This document shows, piece after piece, positions 36,457-45,649 of a DNA stretch of 64,000 nt. The first letter of the stretch is position 1. Each line of letters opens with the position of its first letter. The stretch is taken from NCBI GenBank assembly GCA_009845995.1, contig VXYK01000055.1, positions 252,721 through 316,720 of the forward strand. Reading direction: 5' to 3'. The notes beneath the pieces were generated by a model. That model saw only the letters and a program-made list of their open reading frames with translations, ran no database searches and was not told where the DNA came from. A program made the position numbers and the translations under genes. This stretch comes from Acidimicrobiaceae bacterium. GTDB taxonomy: Bacteria > Actinomycetota > Acidimicrobiia > Acidimicrobiales > Aldehydirespiratoraceae.

Positions 36457-37637
36457 CACTAGTGATCGACAACATTTCCGAACTGATCACCAACGATCCA
36501 GCCTTGGGCGAAGGACCGCTCGGCATAATCAACGATGCATCGGTGGTTGTGAGCGGTGACGAGGTGCTCGCAGTCGGTAAAGCAGGGGCGTCGGCCGACA
36601 AACAACTGGACGCAGGCGGCCGTTGCGTGCTGCCGGGGTTCGTGGACTCCCACACCCATCTCGTGTTCGCGGGCGACCGTGCCGAGGAGTTCACCCGGCG
36701 CATGGCCGGCGAACCCTACGACGGCGGAGGGATCCGAGTCACAACCGATGCCAGCCGCCAGGCCGGACGCGAAGCGCTGAGAGCCGAGTTGGGTCAGCGC
36801 CTCGGCGAAGTTCACCGGGCGGGCACGACCGCGGTGGAAATCAAGTCGGGTTACGGACTGTCGGTTGACTCCGAGGCAGAGTTGACTGCGCTCGCCGCCG
36901 AAGTCACCTCCGAGAGCACGTTCCTCGGCGCACATTTAGTTCCGAGTGAGTTTCAAGACCGAGTTGACGACTACGTCGAATTGGTGTGCGGACCGATGCT
37001 TGACGCCGTACGAGATCATGTCCGCTGGATTGACGCGTTCTGCGAGACAGGAGCTTTCGACGCAGACCAATCACGAGCCGTGCTTGAAGCCGGTCGAGCG
37101 GCCGGTCTGGGTCTACGTCTCCATGCCAACCAACTGGGATACGGCCCCGGGGTCCAACTCGGTGTCGAGTTGGGGTGTGCATCTGTGGACCATTGCACCT
37201 ATCTCTCCGACGACGACATCGAGGCGCTGGCCGCGAGCGACACAGTGGCCACCTACTTGCCGGCCACGGATTTCTCAACCCGCCAGCCCTATCCGAACGC
37301 TCGTAGAGCCATCGACGCCGGTGTCAAGGTGGCCATTGCCTCAAACTGCAATCCGGGTTCGAGTTACACCACATCGCTGTCGTTTTGTATCGCTCTCGCG
37401 GTGCGCGACATGCATATGACCATCGACGAAGCCGTGGCCGCGGTGACCACAGGCGGAGCGGCTGCATTGCACCGCCCAGATCTTGGCCGAATCGTCGAAG
37501 GATCTCCGGCGCACCTGACAATCCTGGACGCCCCGAGCCGACATCACCTCGCCTACCGACCGGGCGTTCCGCTGATATGGCGAACGTTCGGCTCCGACTA
37601 TCGAATCCCGTCCACCAACGACCAGAACAACAACTGA
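36453..37637 (+). CDS. hutI: Imidazolonepropionase
   Basis: 394 residues. Opens imidazolonepropionate to N-formimino-glutamate. Amidohydrolase motifs [58 protein letters not shown] and ATYLPATDF. Coupled to hutF by a 4-bp overlap. Gene order is not the chemical order, but all enzymes from histidine to N-formylglutamate are present. Confidence 0.96.
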   Translation: MTLVIDNISELITNDPALGEGPLGIINDASVVVSGDEVLAVGKAGASADKQLDAGGRCVLPGFVDSHTHLVFAGDRAEEFTRRMAGEPYDGGGIRVTTDASRQAGREALRAELGQRLGEVHRAGTTAVEIKSGYGLSVDSEAELTALAAEVTSESTFLGAHLVPSEFQDRVDDYVELVCGPMLDAVRDHVRWIDAFCETGAFDADQSRAVLEAGRAAGLGLRLHANQLGYGPGVQLGVELGCASVDHCTYLSDDDIEALAASDTVATYLPATDFSTRQPYPNARRAIDAGVKVAIASNCNPGSSYTTSLSFCIALAVRDMHMTIDEAVAAVTTGGAAALHRPDLGRIVEGSPAHLTILDAPSRHHLAYRPGVPLIWRTFGSDYRIPSTNDQNNN

Positions 37638-37654
37638 ACCGAACAGGAGAAATC

Positions 37655-39118
37655 ATGACGATCAATGTGCCCAACCCCACAGAACACAACCAGTGGTATC
37701 CCTTCGCGAACCGCCCGCTGCCACCCGAAGTAGACGGGCGAATCGCCAACCCGGCTGTGATCCCGGTGTTCGATGCGGTGCCACTTCCGGCAAGCGCGCG
37801 GTTTGTCGTGGTCGGCGCCGGAGTCCACGGACTGTCGAGTGCGTACCACCTCGCCATGTACTTGGAACGCTCCGGCAAGGGCAAGGGCAGCGACGTAGTG
37901 CTGATCGACAAACAGGGACCAGGCGCAGGAGCTACGGGCCTGGCCTGCGGTTGTATCCGCAACCTCTACATGACCGGGCCGTTGCACGCCATACTGCGAG
38001 CCAGCGTCGAGGTTTGGGAGTCCGATCCTGTGAACTTCGGTTTCCAGCAAGTCGGCTACGTCTCGGTAGGGGAGGCCAATCAGGAAGCCGACTACATCAA
38101 GCTGCAGGCTTCGCAAGCAGCAAGCGGATATCCATCAGACCTCTACACGGGCTCTGAGGCCCATGCCTTCCTGACCGGCTTGTGGCCCGATTTCAAAACG
38201 GAGAATTGCGACGTGGTGCTGCACGAACTCCGCTCGGGCTACGCAGGCACCCACATGGCGGTTTGGGGGCTCGATCAGAAGTGTCGTCAGTGGGGCGTTC
38301 AGCGCGTCTACGGCACCAGCGTCACCGGCTACACACTCGACTCGTCAGGCTCGGTGACCGCGGTCGAGACCGACCACGGTCCCATCGCCTGCGAACAAGT
38401 GGTGGTGGGCGCGGGAGCATGGACGCCGGAGCATTGGGAATGGCTCGGCGGCCCATCGCATATCGATGTCGGATACCCCGACGGGCACGTGGAGACCCAG
38501 GCCGATATGTGGACCTATTGGCGACTGCTGGAGGGCGAGGTGCTGTTGCCTGAAGGCGTTGATTTCCGCACCGCGCAGTACCAGGATTCACCCGTTCTGC
38601 ACGTCGAGCTCATGAACACTCCCGTGTATGGAGAAGACAACACCCTGCTCAAAGACCACTTTTATTCCTACGTGCGCTACGCGGCCGAACGAGTGGGCGC
38701 GCCGGGCCTCCAGGGCGGGACGATCCCCGTGAAGATCGGTCCCAAAGCAGCCGTCGAACCCTACGGTCACCTCAACGACGTTTACCAGGCCGAACAGTGG
38801 TTTGCGGACTACTACTGCGCAACCCTCGGCATGCTGTTCAAGCGACTGGAGAACCTGAGGCCCTACTTCAAGGAACGCCGCAACGGCGGGATCGGGGCAT
38901 TCACCCCCGACAACGTGCCGGTGTTCGACTACGTGGCCGACAATGCCTGGGTGATCGCCGATTCCAACCACGGGTTCAAGATGATCGGCGTGGGCAAACT
39001 CACTGCCCAGATGCTTGTGTACGGCCAAAAACCCGACGAGCTCAAGCCCTTCACCCTTGAGCGCTACCGCACGGGCGACGCCTTCGGAGACCGTAACTCC
39101 AACTGTCCCTGGGTCTAG
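37655..39118 (+). CDS. FAD-dependent oxidoreductase (DAO/glycine-oxidase-like)
   Basis: 487 residues. N-terminal FAD-binding RFVVVGAGVHGLSSAYHLAM (GxGxxG), then a dinucleotide-domain strand DVVLIDKQGPGAGATGLACG and C-terminal NHGFKMIGVGKLTAQML, as in the D-amino-acid oxidase/sarcosine dehydrogenase superfamily. Substrate unknown. Start 37655 has AGGAG upstream; an open frame further upstream is the shadow of hutI. It lies 17 bp after hutI and 66 bp before putA, so an amino-acid or N-methyl-amino-acid substrate entering at glutamate is plausible. The 3' end is a tandem repeat containing three successive in-frame stops. Confidence 0.9.
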   Translation: MTINVPNPTEHNQWYPFANRPLPPEVDGRIANPAVIPVFDAVPLPASARFVVVGAGVHGLSSAYHLAMYLERSGKGKGSDVVLIDKQGPGAGATGLACGCIRNLYMTGPLHAILRASVEVWESDPVNFGFQQVGYVSVGEANQEADYIKLQASQAASGYPSDLYTGSEAHAFLTGLWPDFKTENCDVVLHELRSGYAGTHMAVWGLDQKCRQWGVQRVYGTSVTGYTLDSSGSVTAVETDHGPIACEQVVVGAGAWTPEHWEWLGGPSHIDVGYPDGHVETQADMWTYWRLLEGEVLLPEGVDFRTAQYQDSPVLHVELMNTPVYGEDNTLLKDHFYSYVRYAAERVGAPGLQGGTIPVKIGPKAAVEPYGHLNDVYQAEQWFADYYCATLGMLFKRLENLRPYFKERRNGGIGAFTPDNVPVFDYVADNAWVIADSNHGFKMIGVGKLTAQMLVYGQKPDELKPFTLERYRTGDAFGDRNSNCPWV

Positions 39119-39146
39119 TGCCCCTGGGTCTAGTGCCCCTGGGTCT
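39107..39146 (+). repeat. 15-bp tandem repeat duplicating the stop codon
   Basis: CCCTGGGTCTAGTGC occurs at 39107-39121 and 39122-39136, followed by a 10-bp partial copy. Because the unit is 15 bp, each copy keeps the frame and encodes PWV-stop; the third reads PWV-TGA. A slippage duplication across the end of the FAD oxidoreductase gene. Confidence 0.9.
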
Positions 39147-39184
39147 GAGACCCTCGCTCTACTAGAGTCGTCCTCAATGGGAGG

Positions 39185-42100
39185 ATGATGCATGATCCGC
39201 TAGTGGACCTGGCCGAGGAAGCGGTCACGCTCGTCGGCGGATGGCTTGAGGCGGCCAACGCCCTTGAGACCCCAGCGGAACGCAAATCTGTCCGTCAGAT
39301 GGCCGGTGTAGTCGCCGACCCTGACGGCATGAAGTTCACGATGCGATTCGTGGATCGAGTCGTCAGGCCCGAGAACCATCGCGTCGCCGCTCAGCAACTG
39401 TCCGCGCTGGTGGCACAAGAGCGCCTTCCCGACTTCCTGTCGCCCCTTGACCGAGGACTTCTCAAGGTCGGAGCAAGACTCGCGCCTCGACTACCCGGGA
39501 TCGTTATGCCTTTGGCCAACCAACGCATGCGCAACCTGATCGGGCATCTCGTCGTGGACGCCGCCCCCGACGCGATGACAGAACACTTCGGACACCGAAA
39601 GAACCAAGGTTTCCGCTTGAATGTCAACCTCCTGGGCGAGGCTGTACTGGGTGATGCCGAAGCGCTGGCGCGCCAGACTCAGGCGCTGAGCCTGCTGGAA
39701 CAAGAAGATATCGACTATGTCTCGGTCAAACTGTCTTCGATCGTTGCGCAACTCAACTACTGGGACTTTGAAGGCTGCATCAACCGGGTAGCGGAGCGGC
39801 TTCGACCCATATTCGCAAAGGCCAAAGGGACCAGCCCTGCGACTTTCGTGAATCTCGATATGGAGGAATATCACGATCTGGAACTCACCTTGGCCGTGTT
39901 CATGCTCCTGCTCGACGAACCCGAATTGCACACCCTCGATGCCGGTATCGCGATTCAGACCTACCTTCCAGAATCGCTGAACGCACTTGAAACCCTTGAG
40001 GCTTGGGCTGCGAAGCGCTACCAGCGAGTCATCGATGGTCGAACAGGCGGCACGGTGAAGGTGAGACTGGTCAAAGGGGCCAACCTGGCTATGGAGCGTG
40101 TAGAGGCCGCGATGCATGGCTGGGAGCAGGCTCCGTATCGCACAAAAGCGGAGACAGACGCCAACTACAAACGCTGCCTCGATCAGCTGTTCTACCCGGA
40201 GCGTTTGAGCGCCATGAAAATCGGTGTGGCCAGCCACAATCTGTTCGATATTGCTTTCGCCAAGCTCCTCGCTGATCAACGAGGGGTCACAGATCGTGTC
40301 GAGTTCGAGATGCTTGAGGGGATGGCGCCGACCCATGCCCGCCTCATTCGGTCGCAGTTCGCCAACGAAGAACAATCGGGACTGCTTCTCTACACACCGG
40401 TTGTAGCTGCAGAAGACTTCGACGTTGCGATCAGCTATCTGTTCCGGCGTCTTGAGGAGAACGCCGCGGACGAGAACTTCATACGACACCTTCTCGCGCT
40501 CACTTCCGGCAGCGGAACCCCCGGTGGCGCGCTGATGGAATCCGAAGCGGAGCGTTTCAGAGTTTCGGTGCGGGACCGTGACTCGGTTGCTTCGACTCCA
40601 CAACGGACCCAGAACCGCCTTACCGAAACACACACAGACGAAACACACACAGACGAAACACACACAGAGGTGGGAGACACATTCAACAACGCCGCCGACA
40701 CCGATCCTGCTTTGAAGGCGAACCGCCAATGGGCCAAATCGGCAGTGTCCAACGCAGCGGTGTCGATCAACGCGCCCGTCGTGACGAGCCGCGCCGAGAT
40801 CGACCTGATCATTGGACGGGTCAAGGAGGGTCACGAACACTGGCAGCGTCGCAGCGTCAACGAACGACGACTGAAGCTTCATGACGTGGCCAATGAACTG
40901 GCCAACCGTCGCGGCGATCTTGTAGCGGCGATGATCCACGAAGCACACAAGACCCTCGCCCAGGCAGATCCTGAAGTGTCCGAGGCAATCGATTTTGCCC
41001 GCTACTACGCAGACCGAGCTTTGGATCTAGAGGCCCATTCGTCCGCGTCTTTCAGGCCGCTCGGCGTTGTTTGCGTGGTCCCACCGTGGAACTTTCCAGT
41101 CGCGATCCCCACAGGCGGGGTAACCGCGTCTTTGGCCGCCGGCAATGCCGTTGTGTTCAAGCCTGCACCGGAATCGGTGCGTTGTGCGGAGATCGTGGCG
41201 GAGTGCTGTTGGAGCGCGGGGATTCCTCGCGAGGTGCTGCAATTCGTTCGAGTTCCAGAAAACGCGGTCGGGCGACACCTCATAGCTCACGACGGGCTCG
41301 ACACTGTGATTCTCACGGGCGCGTACGAGACAGCCGAGCTGTTCAGAAGCTGGAATCCCGACCAGCGAATCCTCGGTGAGACCTCTGGAAAAAACTCGCT
41401 GGTCATCACCCCGAACGCCGATGTCGATCTGGCTGTAGCGGATCTGGCGGCCTCCGCGTTCGGACACAGCGGTCAGAAGTGTTCCGCAGCGAGTCTGGCG
41501 ATTTGCGTCGGCGATGTCTACGATTCGCAGCGCTTCCGGGGTCAACTCATCGATTCTGTTTCAAGCCTGCAGGTGGGTCCGTCCTCGGATTTGGCGACAA
41601 CGATGGGACCATTGATTCGCGAACCTGATTCGAAGCTTTTGCAAGGTCTGACGCGGCTTGACGGCAACGAGAGCTGGTTGCTTGAACCGCATCGCTTGGG
41701 ACCCGCAACCTGGACGCCGGGAATCCGCAGCGGTGTGCAGGATGGCTCATGGTTCCACCAGACCGAGTGCTTCGGACCCGTTCTCGGCCTCATGAAAGCC
41801 GAAACTCTCAGCGAGGCGGTGCGTTTACAGAATGCCACTCCGTTCGGTCTCATGGGCGGGATCCATTCGCTCGACGATTCCGAGATCGGCTATTGGCTGG
41901 ATCACGTTCAGGTTGGAAATGCCTATGTCAATCGTGCGATTACCGGAGCGATCGTTCGGCGTCAACCGTTCGGCGGTTGGAAACGCTCCTCAATCGGACC
42001 TGGCGCGAAAACCGGAGGCCCGAACTACTTGGCGCAATTGGGCGTTTGGAGGCCCGGGGACTTGAACCTCAACGATGCCGATTGGTTGGAGAGAGCAATC

Positions 42101-42526
42101 AGGAGCGATGACGATGCATGGAGAAGCGAGTTCTCGACCGAGCACGATCCGAGCGAGATTTTCTGTGAGTCCAATCGATTTCGCTATCGGCCGCTCGAAA
42201 GGGTGGCCGTCAGGTTCGAGGACGAAGCTCGTCAGGTGGAGCGAGATCGTGTGCTCAGAGCGGCTGAGCGTTGTGGAGTCGACGTTGTCGTGTCCGACAG
42301 TTCCCTCGAATCTGCCGAGGCGTTCGCCGATCGCCTAGCTGAGCTGAATGTGGATCGCGTGCGCTTGCTCGGACCCGTCCACGCCACGATCCGGGACAGA
42401 GCCAACAACCTGGGAATATACATAGCCTCCGATCCTGTGACGACCGAAGGCCGGATCGAGTTGCTCCACTATCTCCGCGAACAGGCAATCAGCGAGACCA
42501 TGCATCGTTACGGAAACCTGCTCTAG
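39185..42526 (+). CDS. putA: Bifunctional proline dehydrogenase / L-glutamate gamma-semialdehyde dehydrogenase
   Basis: 1113 residues. The N-terminal PRODH barrel (YVSVKLSSIVAQLNYWDFEG, VRLVKGANLAMERVEA) oxidises proline with FAD; the C-terminal ALDH domain (CVVPPWNFPVAIPTGGV, ETSGKNSLVITPNADV, catalytic Cys in FGHSGQKCSAASLAI) makes glutamate. No ribbon-helix-helix DNA-binding domain, so it is a type A/B-like enzyme, not a repressor. At residues about 480-495 a THTDE repeat linker joins the domains. The last 150 residues extend beyond the ALDH fold, as in longer PutA forms. Start ATG 39185, with ATG 39188 next in frame; GGGAGG lies just upstream. Confidence 0.96.
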   Translation: MMHDPLVDLAEEAVTLVGGWLEAANALETPAERKSVRQMAGVVADPDGMKFTMRFVDRVVRPENHRVAAQQLSALVAQERLPDFLSPLDRGLLKVGARLAPRLPGIVMPLANQRMRNLIGHLVVDAAPDAMTEHFGHRKNQGFRLNVNLLGEAVLGDAEALARQTQALSLLEQEDIDYVSVKLSSIVAQLNYWDFEGCINRVAERLRPIFAKAKGTSPATFVNLDMEEYHDLELTLAVFMLLLDEPELHTLDAGIAIQTYLPESLNALETLEAWAAKRYQRVIDGRTGGTVKVRLVKGANLAMERVEAAMHGWEQAPYRTKAETDANYKRCLDQLFYPERLSAMKIGVASHNLFDIAFAKLLADQRGVTDRVEFEMLEGMAPTHARLIRSQFANEEQSGLLLYTPVVAAEDFDVAISYLFRRLEENAADENFIRHLLALTSGSGTPGGALMESEAERFRVSVRDRDSVASTPQRTQNRLTETHTDETHTDETHTEVGDTFNNAADTDPALKANRQWAKSAVSNAAVSINAPVVTSRAEIDLIIGRVKEGHEHWQRRSVNERRLKLHDVANELANRRGDLVAAMIHEAHKTLAQADPEVSEAIDFARYYADRALDLEAHSSASFRPLGVVCVVPPWNFPVAIPTGGVTASLAAGNAVVFKPAPESVRCAEIVAECCWSAGIPREVLQFVRVPENAVGRHLIAHDGLDTVILTGAYETAELFRSWNPDQRILGETSGKNSLVITPNADVDLAVADLAASAFGHSGQKCSAASLAICVGDVYDSQRFRGQLIDSVSSLQVGPSSDLATTMGPLIREPDSKLLQGLTRLDGNESWLLEPHRLGPATWTPGIRSGVQDGSWFHQTECFGPVLGLMKAETLSEAVRLQNATPFGLMGGIHSLDDSEIGYWLDHVQVGNAYVNRAITGAIVRRQPFGGWKRSSIGPGAKTGGPNYLAQLGVWRPGDLNLNDADWLERAIRSDDDAWRSEFSTEHDPSEIFCESNRFRYRPLERVAVRFEDEARQVERDRVLRAAERCGVDVVVSDSSLESAEAFADRLAELNVDRVRLLGPVHATIRDRANNLGIYIASDPVTTEGRIELLHYLREQAISETMHRYGNLL
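40625..40667 (+). repeat. 15-bp tandem repeat encoding the PutA inter-domain linker
   Basis: GAAACACACACAGAC is present twice exactly and a third time almost complete. It encodes ETHTD repeats between the proline dehydrogenase and aldehyde dehydrogenase domains. In-frame length changes would alter linker length without breaking the protein. Confidence 0.9.
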
Positions 42527-42532
42527 AACCAG

Positions 42533-43003
42533 CTAGTCCTCAACCCAGACCCAGCGGCCGGAAGGCCCTGCAACACCGCCGGGGCGTTCCATGCACTGCA
42601 CGTCCAGATGGATGGGGAGCAGGTGACGCACATAGAAGGCGTGGACGGTGATGGTGGGCGTGACGAGATCCTCGTAGCGCTTGATCTCCACGCGGGCGTC
42701 CTTGGTCTGCCAGGCTTCACACTTGGCCAGGATTGTGTCCACCTCGTCGCGGCTGTTGCAGAGCACGCCGAGATGGTCGAACGGCGGGGGAGTCATCGCC
42801 TGGCGATGTTCCAGCAGCAGGATGAACTGGCTGGTTGCGGTATCGGTCGACAACAGCAGTCCGGTTTGTTTGAGAATCTGAGTGTCGGTTGCTGTCCACC
42901 CGAACACATCACCGTAGAACTCCCGTGCATCGGCCCGGAACTCCTCGGTCATAGTGCCCAGCGGGAGAGTCAGTTCCATGTGGTTGAATCGCATGTTGCC
43001 CAT
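42533..43003 (-). CDS. VOC-family (glyoxalase/bleomycin-resistance fold) protein
   Basis: 156 residues with the paired beta-alpha-beta-beta-beta layout of the vicinal oxygen chelate fold: RFNHMELTLP at the start and FDHLGVLCNSRDEVDTIL in the second half; metal-ligand His and Glu positions are partly present. Function unknown; ring-cleavage dioxygenase, glyoxalase or binding roles are all possible. ATG 43003 or the in-frame ATG 42994. Convergent with putA, 6 bp apart. First in a run of minus-strand genes with ferredoxin, J-protein and ETF. Confidence 0.75.
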   Translation of the reverse strand: MGNMRFNHMELTLPLGTMTEEFRADAREFYGDVFGWTATDTQILKQTGLLLSTDTATSQFILLLEHRQAMTPPPFDHLGVLCNSRDEVDTILAKCEAWQTKDARVEIKRYEDLVTPTITVHAFYVRHLLPIHLDVQCMERPGGVAGPSGRWVWVED

Positions 43004-43056
43004 ATCTCAGCGTAACCTTGGCCGCTGACAGGTGCCTTGGGCGGTGCGAGAAGGCT

Positions 43057-43251
43057 TCAGTCGTCGATTACCGTAATGGCGTCTTCGGGGCAGTTGGCGG
43101 CGCCTATGCGGGCCCGCTCAACTAGAGCCAGGGGAACCGGGGCGACTTGTTCTTGGCAGTAGCCGTCGTCGTCGGGTTCGTAGACGTCCGGGGCAAGCGT
43201 GTTGCAGCGGCCGTGTCCAGTGCAGCGTTCGCGGTCAACGAGGATTTTCAT
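43057..43251 (-). CDS. P450-type [3Fe-4S] ferredoxin with CxxHxxC motif
   Basis: 64 residues. Cluster ligands C10, C16 and C54 with His13 where a fourth cysteine would be (CTGHGRC ... NCPE), the CxxHxxC-(x)n-CP pattern of the single-cluster ferredoxins that feed actinobacterial P450s. No P450 is adjacent, but one lies at 6978-8183 and a Rieske oxygenase at 3944-5236; it could supply either. Five-prime to the J-protein gene by 15 bp in the same direction. Confidence 0.9.
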   Translation of the reverse strand: MKILVDRERCTGHGRCNTLAPDVYEPDDDGYCQEQVAPVPLALVERARIGAANCPEDAITVIDD

Positions 43252-43266
43252 CGCGTCTCCTAAAGG

Positions 43267-43761
43267 TCACCGGGTGCCGAACATCTGGGCCACCACCGTA
43301 GCGATGGGCGGGGGTTGGCCGTTGGCGAGCGGCTCAAGCGTGAATTCGACTTGAGATTCTCTGGGGTGGTCGCTGGGGATGACCGTGGCCACGAGTTGGC
43401 AGGGAACCGAGTTGAGAGCGGTGAACGTCACTTGCATTATTCCTGCATCGGGATCCAAGTAACTGAGTTCGCCGAGTTGATGTCCCAACTCGCACAGACG
43501 AGCAAAGACATCTCCGGGTGGCAACAGCAAGACCAGCTTTTCGTCGCTTGGGTTCGTAGCCGGGGGAGCAGGCGAGGGGCTCCCGACGGAGGGCGCCTGT
43601 TGCAGCCATGCGTATGCCTCGGTGATGCGCGCTGCCGCGGCGTTGTCCCCACCGACATCAGGATGAGCTTTGCGAATCAGCCTGCGGTATGCCCGAGAGA
43701 TGTCCTCTCTCTGCGCGTGACGATCCAACCCCAATACTCGCAGTGCCTGGTCGCGGTCCAC
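43267..43761 (-). CDS. J-domain (DnaJ-like) protein
   Basis: 164 residues from a GTG at 43761. The N-terminal J domain reads DQALRVLGLDRHAQREDISR, AYRRLIRKAHPDVGGD with the essential HPD, and ARITEAYAWLQ. It lacks the G/F, zinc-finger and substrate domains of DnaJ; the rest (about 95 residues) is unrecognised. Such small J-proteins recruit DnaK to particular clients. The longer open frame to 43929 is the shadow of the ETF gene. It follows the ETF stop by 10 bp. Confidence 0.85.
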   Translation of the reverse strand: MDRDQALRVLGLDRHAQREDISRAYRRLIRKAHPDVGGDNAAAARITEAYAWLQQAPSVGSPSPAPPATNPSDEKLVLLLPPGDVFARLCELGHQLGELSYLDPDAGIMQVTFTALNSVPCQLVATVIPSDHPRESQVEFTLEPLANGQPPPIATVVAQMFGTR

Positions 43762-43771
43762 CGATGTCAGC

Positions 43772-45604
43772 TTAGGGCGACTGCTCGTCGGGCACGATTC
43801 TCGCGATTTCGGCGAGCAACAAGGGCAGAGCCTCCTGCCAGTCGCCGACAATGCCGGCATCGGCTTGTTCCCAGGCGGGAGCGTTCGGGTCGTTGGTGAT
43901 CGCCAGCACAGACAACGCGCCCCGAACACCCACGGTGTGATTGAACTTGCCGCTGGCGCCGATCATGACGAACAGCCGCGGCGAGATGCTGCGTCCCGTT
44001 ATGCCGATCTGACGGGCGTGGGGCATCCAACCGTTGTCGGTGACTTTGCGGGTACAACCGAGTTCCGCGTCGAGGAGTTCAGCTAGAGGATCAAGCTTCG
44101 GGTAGTCCGTCGGGTCGACTCCTTGACCCACCGCAATAACCGCCGAAGCGTCGGCCAGGATGTCGATGTCATCGTCGCGGCGACGGGCGGTCACCCGAAC
44201 CCGGCCTCTGGGACTGACCTCGATATGTTCCTCCGTGGGCATCTTCCGCCGGCCGGGTTCAAGGGCCTCCGGTGTCGGCAACACACCGGCGCGTACCGTT
44301 GCCAACTGCACGACGGTACTTGTGTGAACCGCGACGATGAGTTGGCCGCCGAACGCTGATTTCCAGGCCACCAACCGCCCATCTTCGACATCGAACTCGA
44401 CCGCGTCGCCTGCAAGACCGGCGCCGAGATCGGCGGCCACTCGAGAAGCGATCTCTCGGCCAGCGGAAGTGCCAGGCAGCAATATTGCCCAGGGCAAGCT
44501 ATCAGCGGCCCAAACTGACATCGCGGCCGCAACGTCTTCTTCGATTACTGCACCGGCGAGGTGGACAATATGGTCTGCGCCGTAGGTCGCCAAGAACTCT
44601 GCGTCGATGGCTGGGCCAGGGGATGAACTACCCATACTGCCTGGCAGCAGTACCGTCGTAGAGCCGTTGATCTCACCTGCCAGCAAGCCCGCCGCACCGA
44701 GCAACTCCCGCAGGAGTTTGTCGCGGCCGGGTTCAGCAAGCACCGCCACCACTCCGCCTGGGCCTCCGGGGGAGGTCACAAGTTTCGGCTCGGTGGGCTT
44801 CTTGGAGTTTTCGAAACCTCCCTTTTTGGCGATGACGCGCACAGCGCGACGGACCTGCTCGGCAAGAGCCAGGTCACTTTCGACGTAGCGTTCTCGGTCA
44901 ACTGCCAGCGATCTGGTTTTGCCCACCCATGTAGGACTTCCTGCTTGACCCCAGGGTCCGGGACCCAAGGTTTCAGCGTCTAGGAAACGAATCCGCTCAG
45001 CGGGAACCAGCGCCCTGTAGGGCGGAGGGACCTTGCTGGGTTCACACAGCCTCTCCGCGCAGGACAACACGGCAGGAAGTGTGATCTCACAGTCGAGCCA
45101 CTGGTCGTCAAGCTCACAGCCCAGACTCAAATGCTCGCCGTCAAGCCTCAACTCTTTGACCGCGGTAGCGAATGGCAAGTCCAGCAACTCGGCGATCTGT
45201 GGGGGTACTTGTCCGGTGTCGGCGTCGACGGAGTTCTTGCCGCACAGCACCAGGTCGAAAGGGCCGTCCTGGGTGAGCGCCGCAGCCACGGCTCGGGCGG
45301 TTGCCAGCGTGTCAGACCCAGCGAAGGCCGGATCGGTGATCAGCACAGCATCAATCTCTACATCTCGGTCAAGCCCCCAGGCGACTGCCTCACGCAGCGC
45401 CTCCTCAGCACTAGGCGGGCCCAACGTGTACACGGTGACCGAGCAGTCCGATCGCTGTGAGGCAAGCTCGACGGCCTTCGACACAGCCCTGCGGCAATAG
45501 GCGCTCATCTCCAGTTCCGTACCGCTTCGAATCAGGCGTCCATCGGGCCCCAATGCCATCTCTTCAATGGCAGGTACTTGCTTGATGAGCACAGCGATCC
45601 GCAT
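43772..45604 (-). CDS. Fused electron-transfer flavoprotein (EtfB-EtfA)
   Basis: 610 residues, about the sum of both ETF subunits. Residues 1-255 are EtfB-like (MRIAVLIKQVPAIEEMALGP, DLVLCGKNSVDADTGQVPPQ, ATAVKEL). Residues about 290-610 are EtfA-like, ending in the FAD-binding domain (LFVMIGASGKFNHTVGVRGA, VLAITNDPNAPAWEQADAGI, VGDW). ETF passes electrons from acyl-CoA and related dehydrogenases to the quinone pool through ETF:QO. Neither an ETF:quinone oxidoreductase nor an acyl-CoA dehydrogenase is adjacent, so the partner is open. Confidence 0.93.
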   Translation of the reverse strand: MRIAVLIKQVPAIEEMALGPDGRLIRSGTELEMSAYCRRAVSKAVELASQRSDCSVTVYTLGPPSAEEALREAVAWGLDRDVEIDAVLITDPAFAGSDTLATARAVAAALTQDGPFDLVLCGKNSVDADTGQVPPQIAELLDLPFATAVKELRLDGEHLSLGCELDDQWLDCEITLPAVLSCAERLCEPSKVPPPYRALVPAERIRFLDAETLGPGPWGQAGSPTWVGKTRSLAVDRERYVESDLALAEQVRRAVRVIAKKGGFENSKKPTEPKLVTSPGGPGGVVAVLAEPGRDKLLRELLGAAGLLAGEINGSTTVLLPGSMGSSSPGPAIDAEFLATYGADHIVHLAGAVIEEDVAAAMSVWAADSLPWAILLPGTSAGREIASRVAADLGAGLAGDAVEFDVEDGRLVAWKSAFGGQLIVAVHTSTVVQLATVRAGVLPTPEALEPGRRKMPTEEHIEVSPRGRVRVTARRRDDDIDILADASAVIAVGQGVDPTDYPKLDPLAELLDAELGCTRKVTDNGWMPHARQIGITGRSISPRLFVMIGASGKFNHTVGVRGALSVLAITNDPNAPAWEQADAGIVGDWQEALPLLLAEIARIVPDEQSP

Positions 45605-45649
45605 GAGTTCCTAGTCCCTCGTCTACGGTATCTTGCTAGCGGCTTGCGG

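Noticed and set aside
39491..40948. 485-codon open frame on the minus strand
   Set aside because: Lies entirely antisense to putA; no recognisable domain, and putA is a clear conserved gene. A GC-rich shadow frame.
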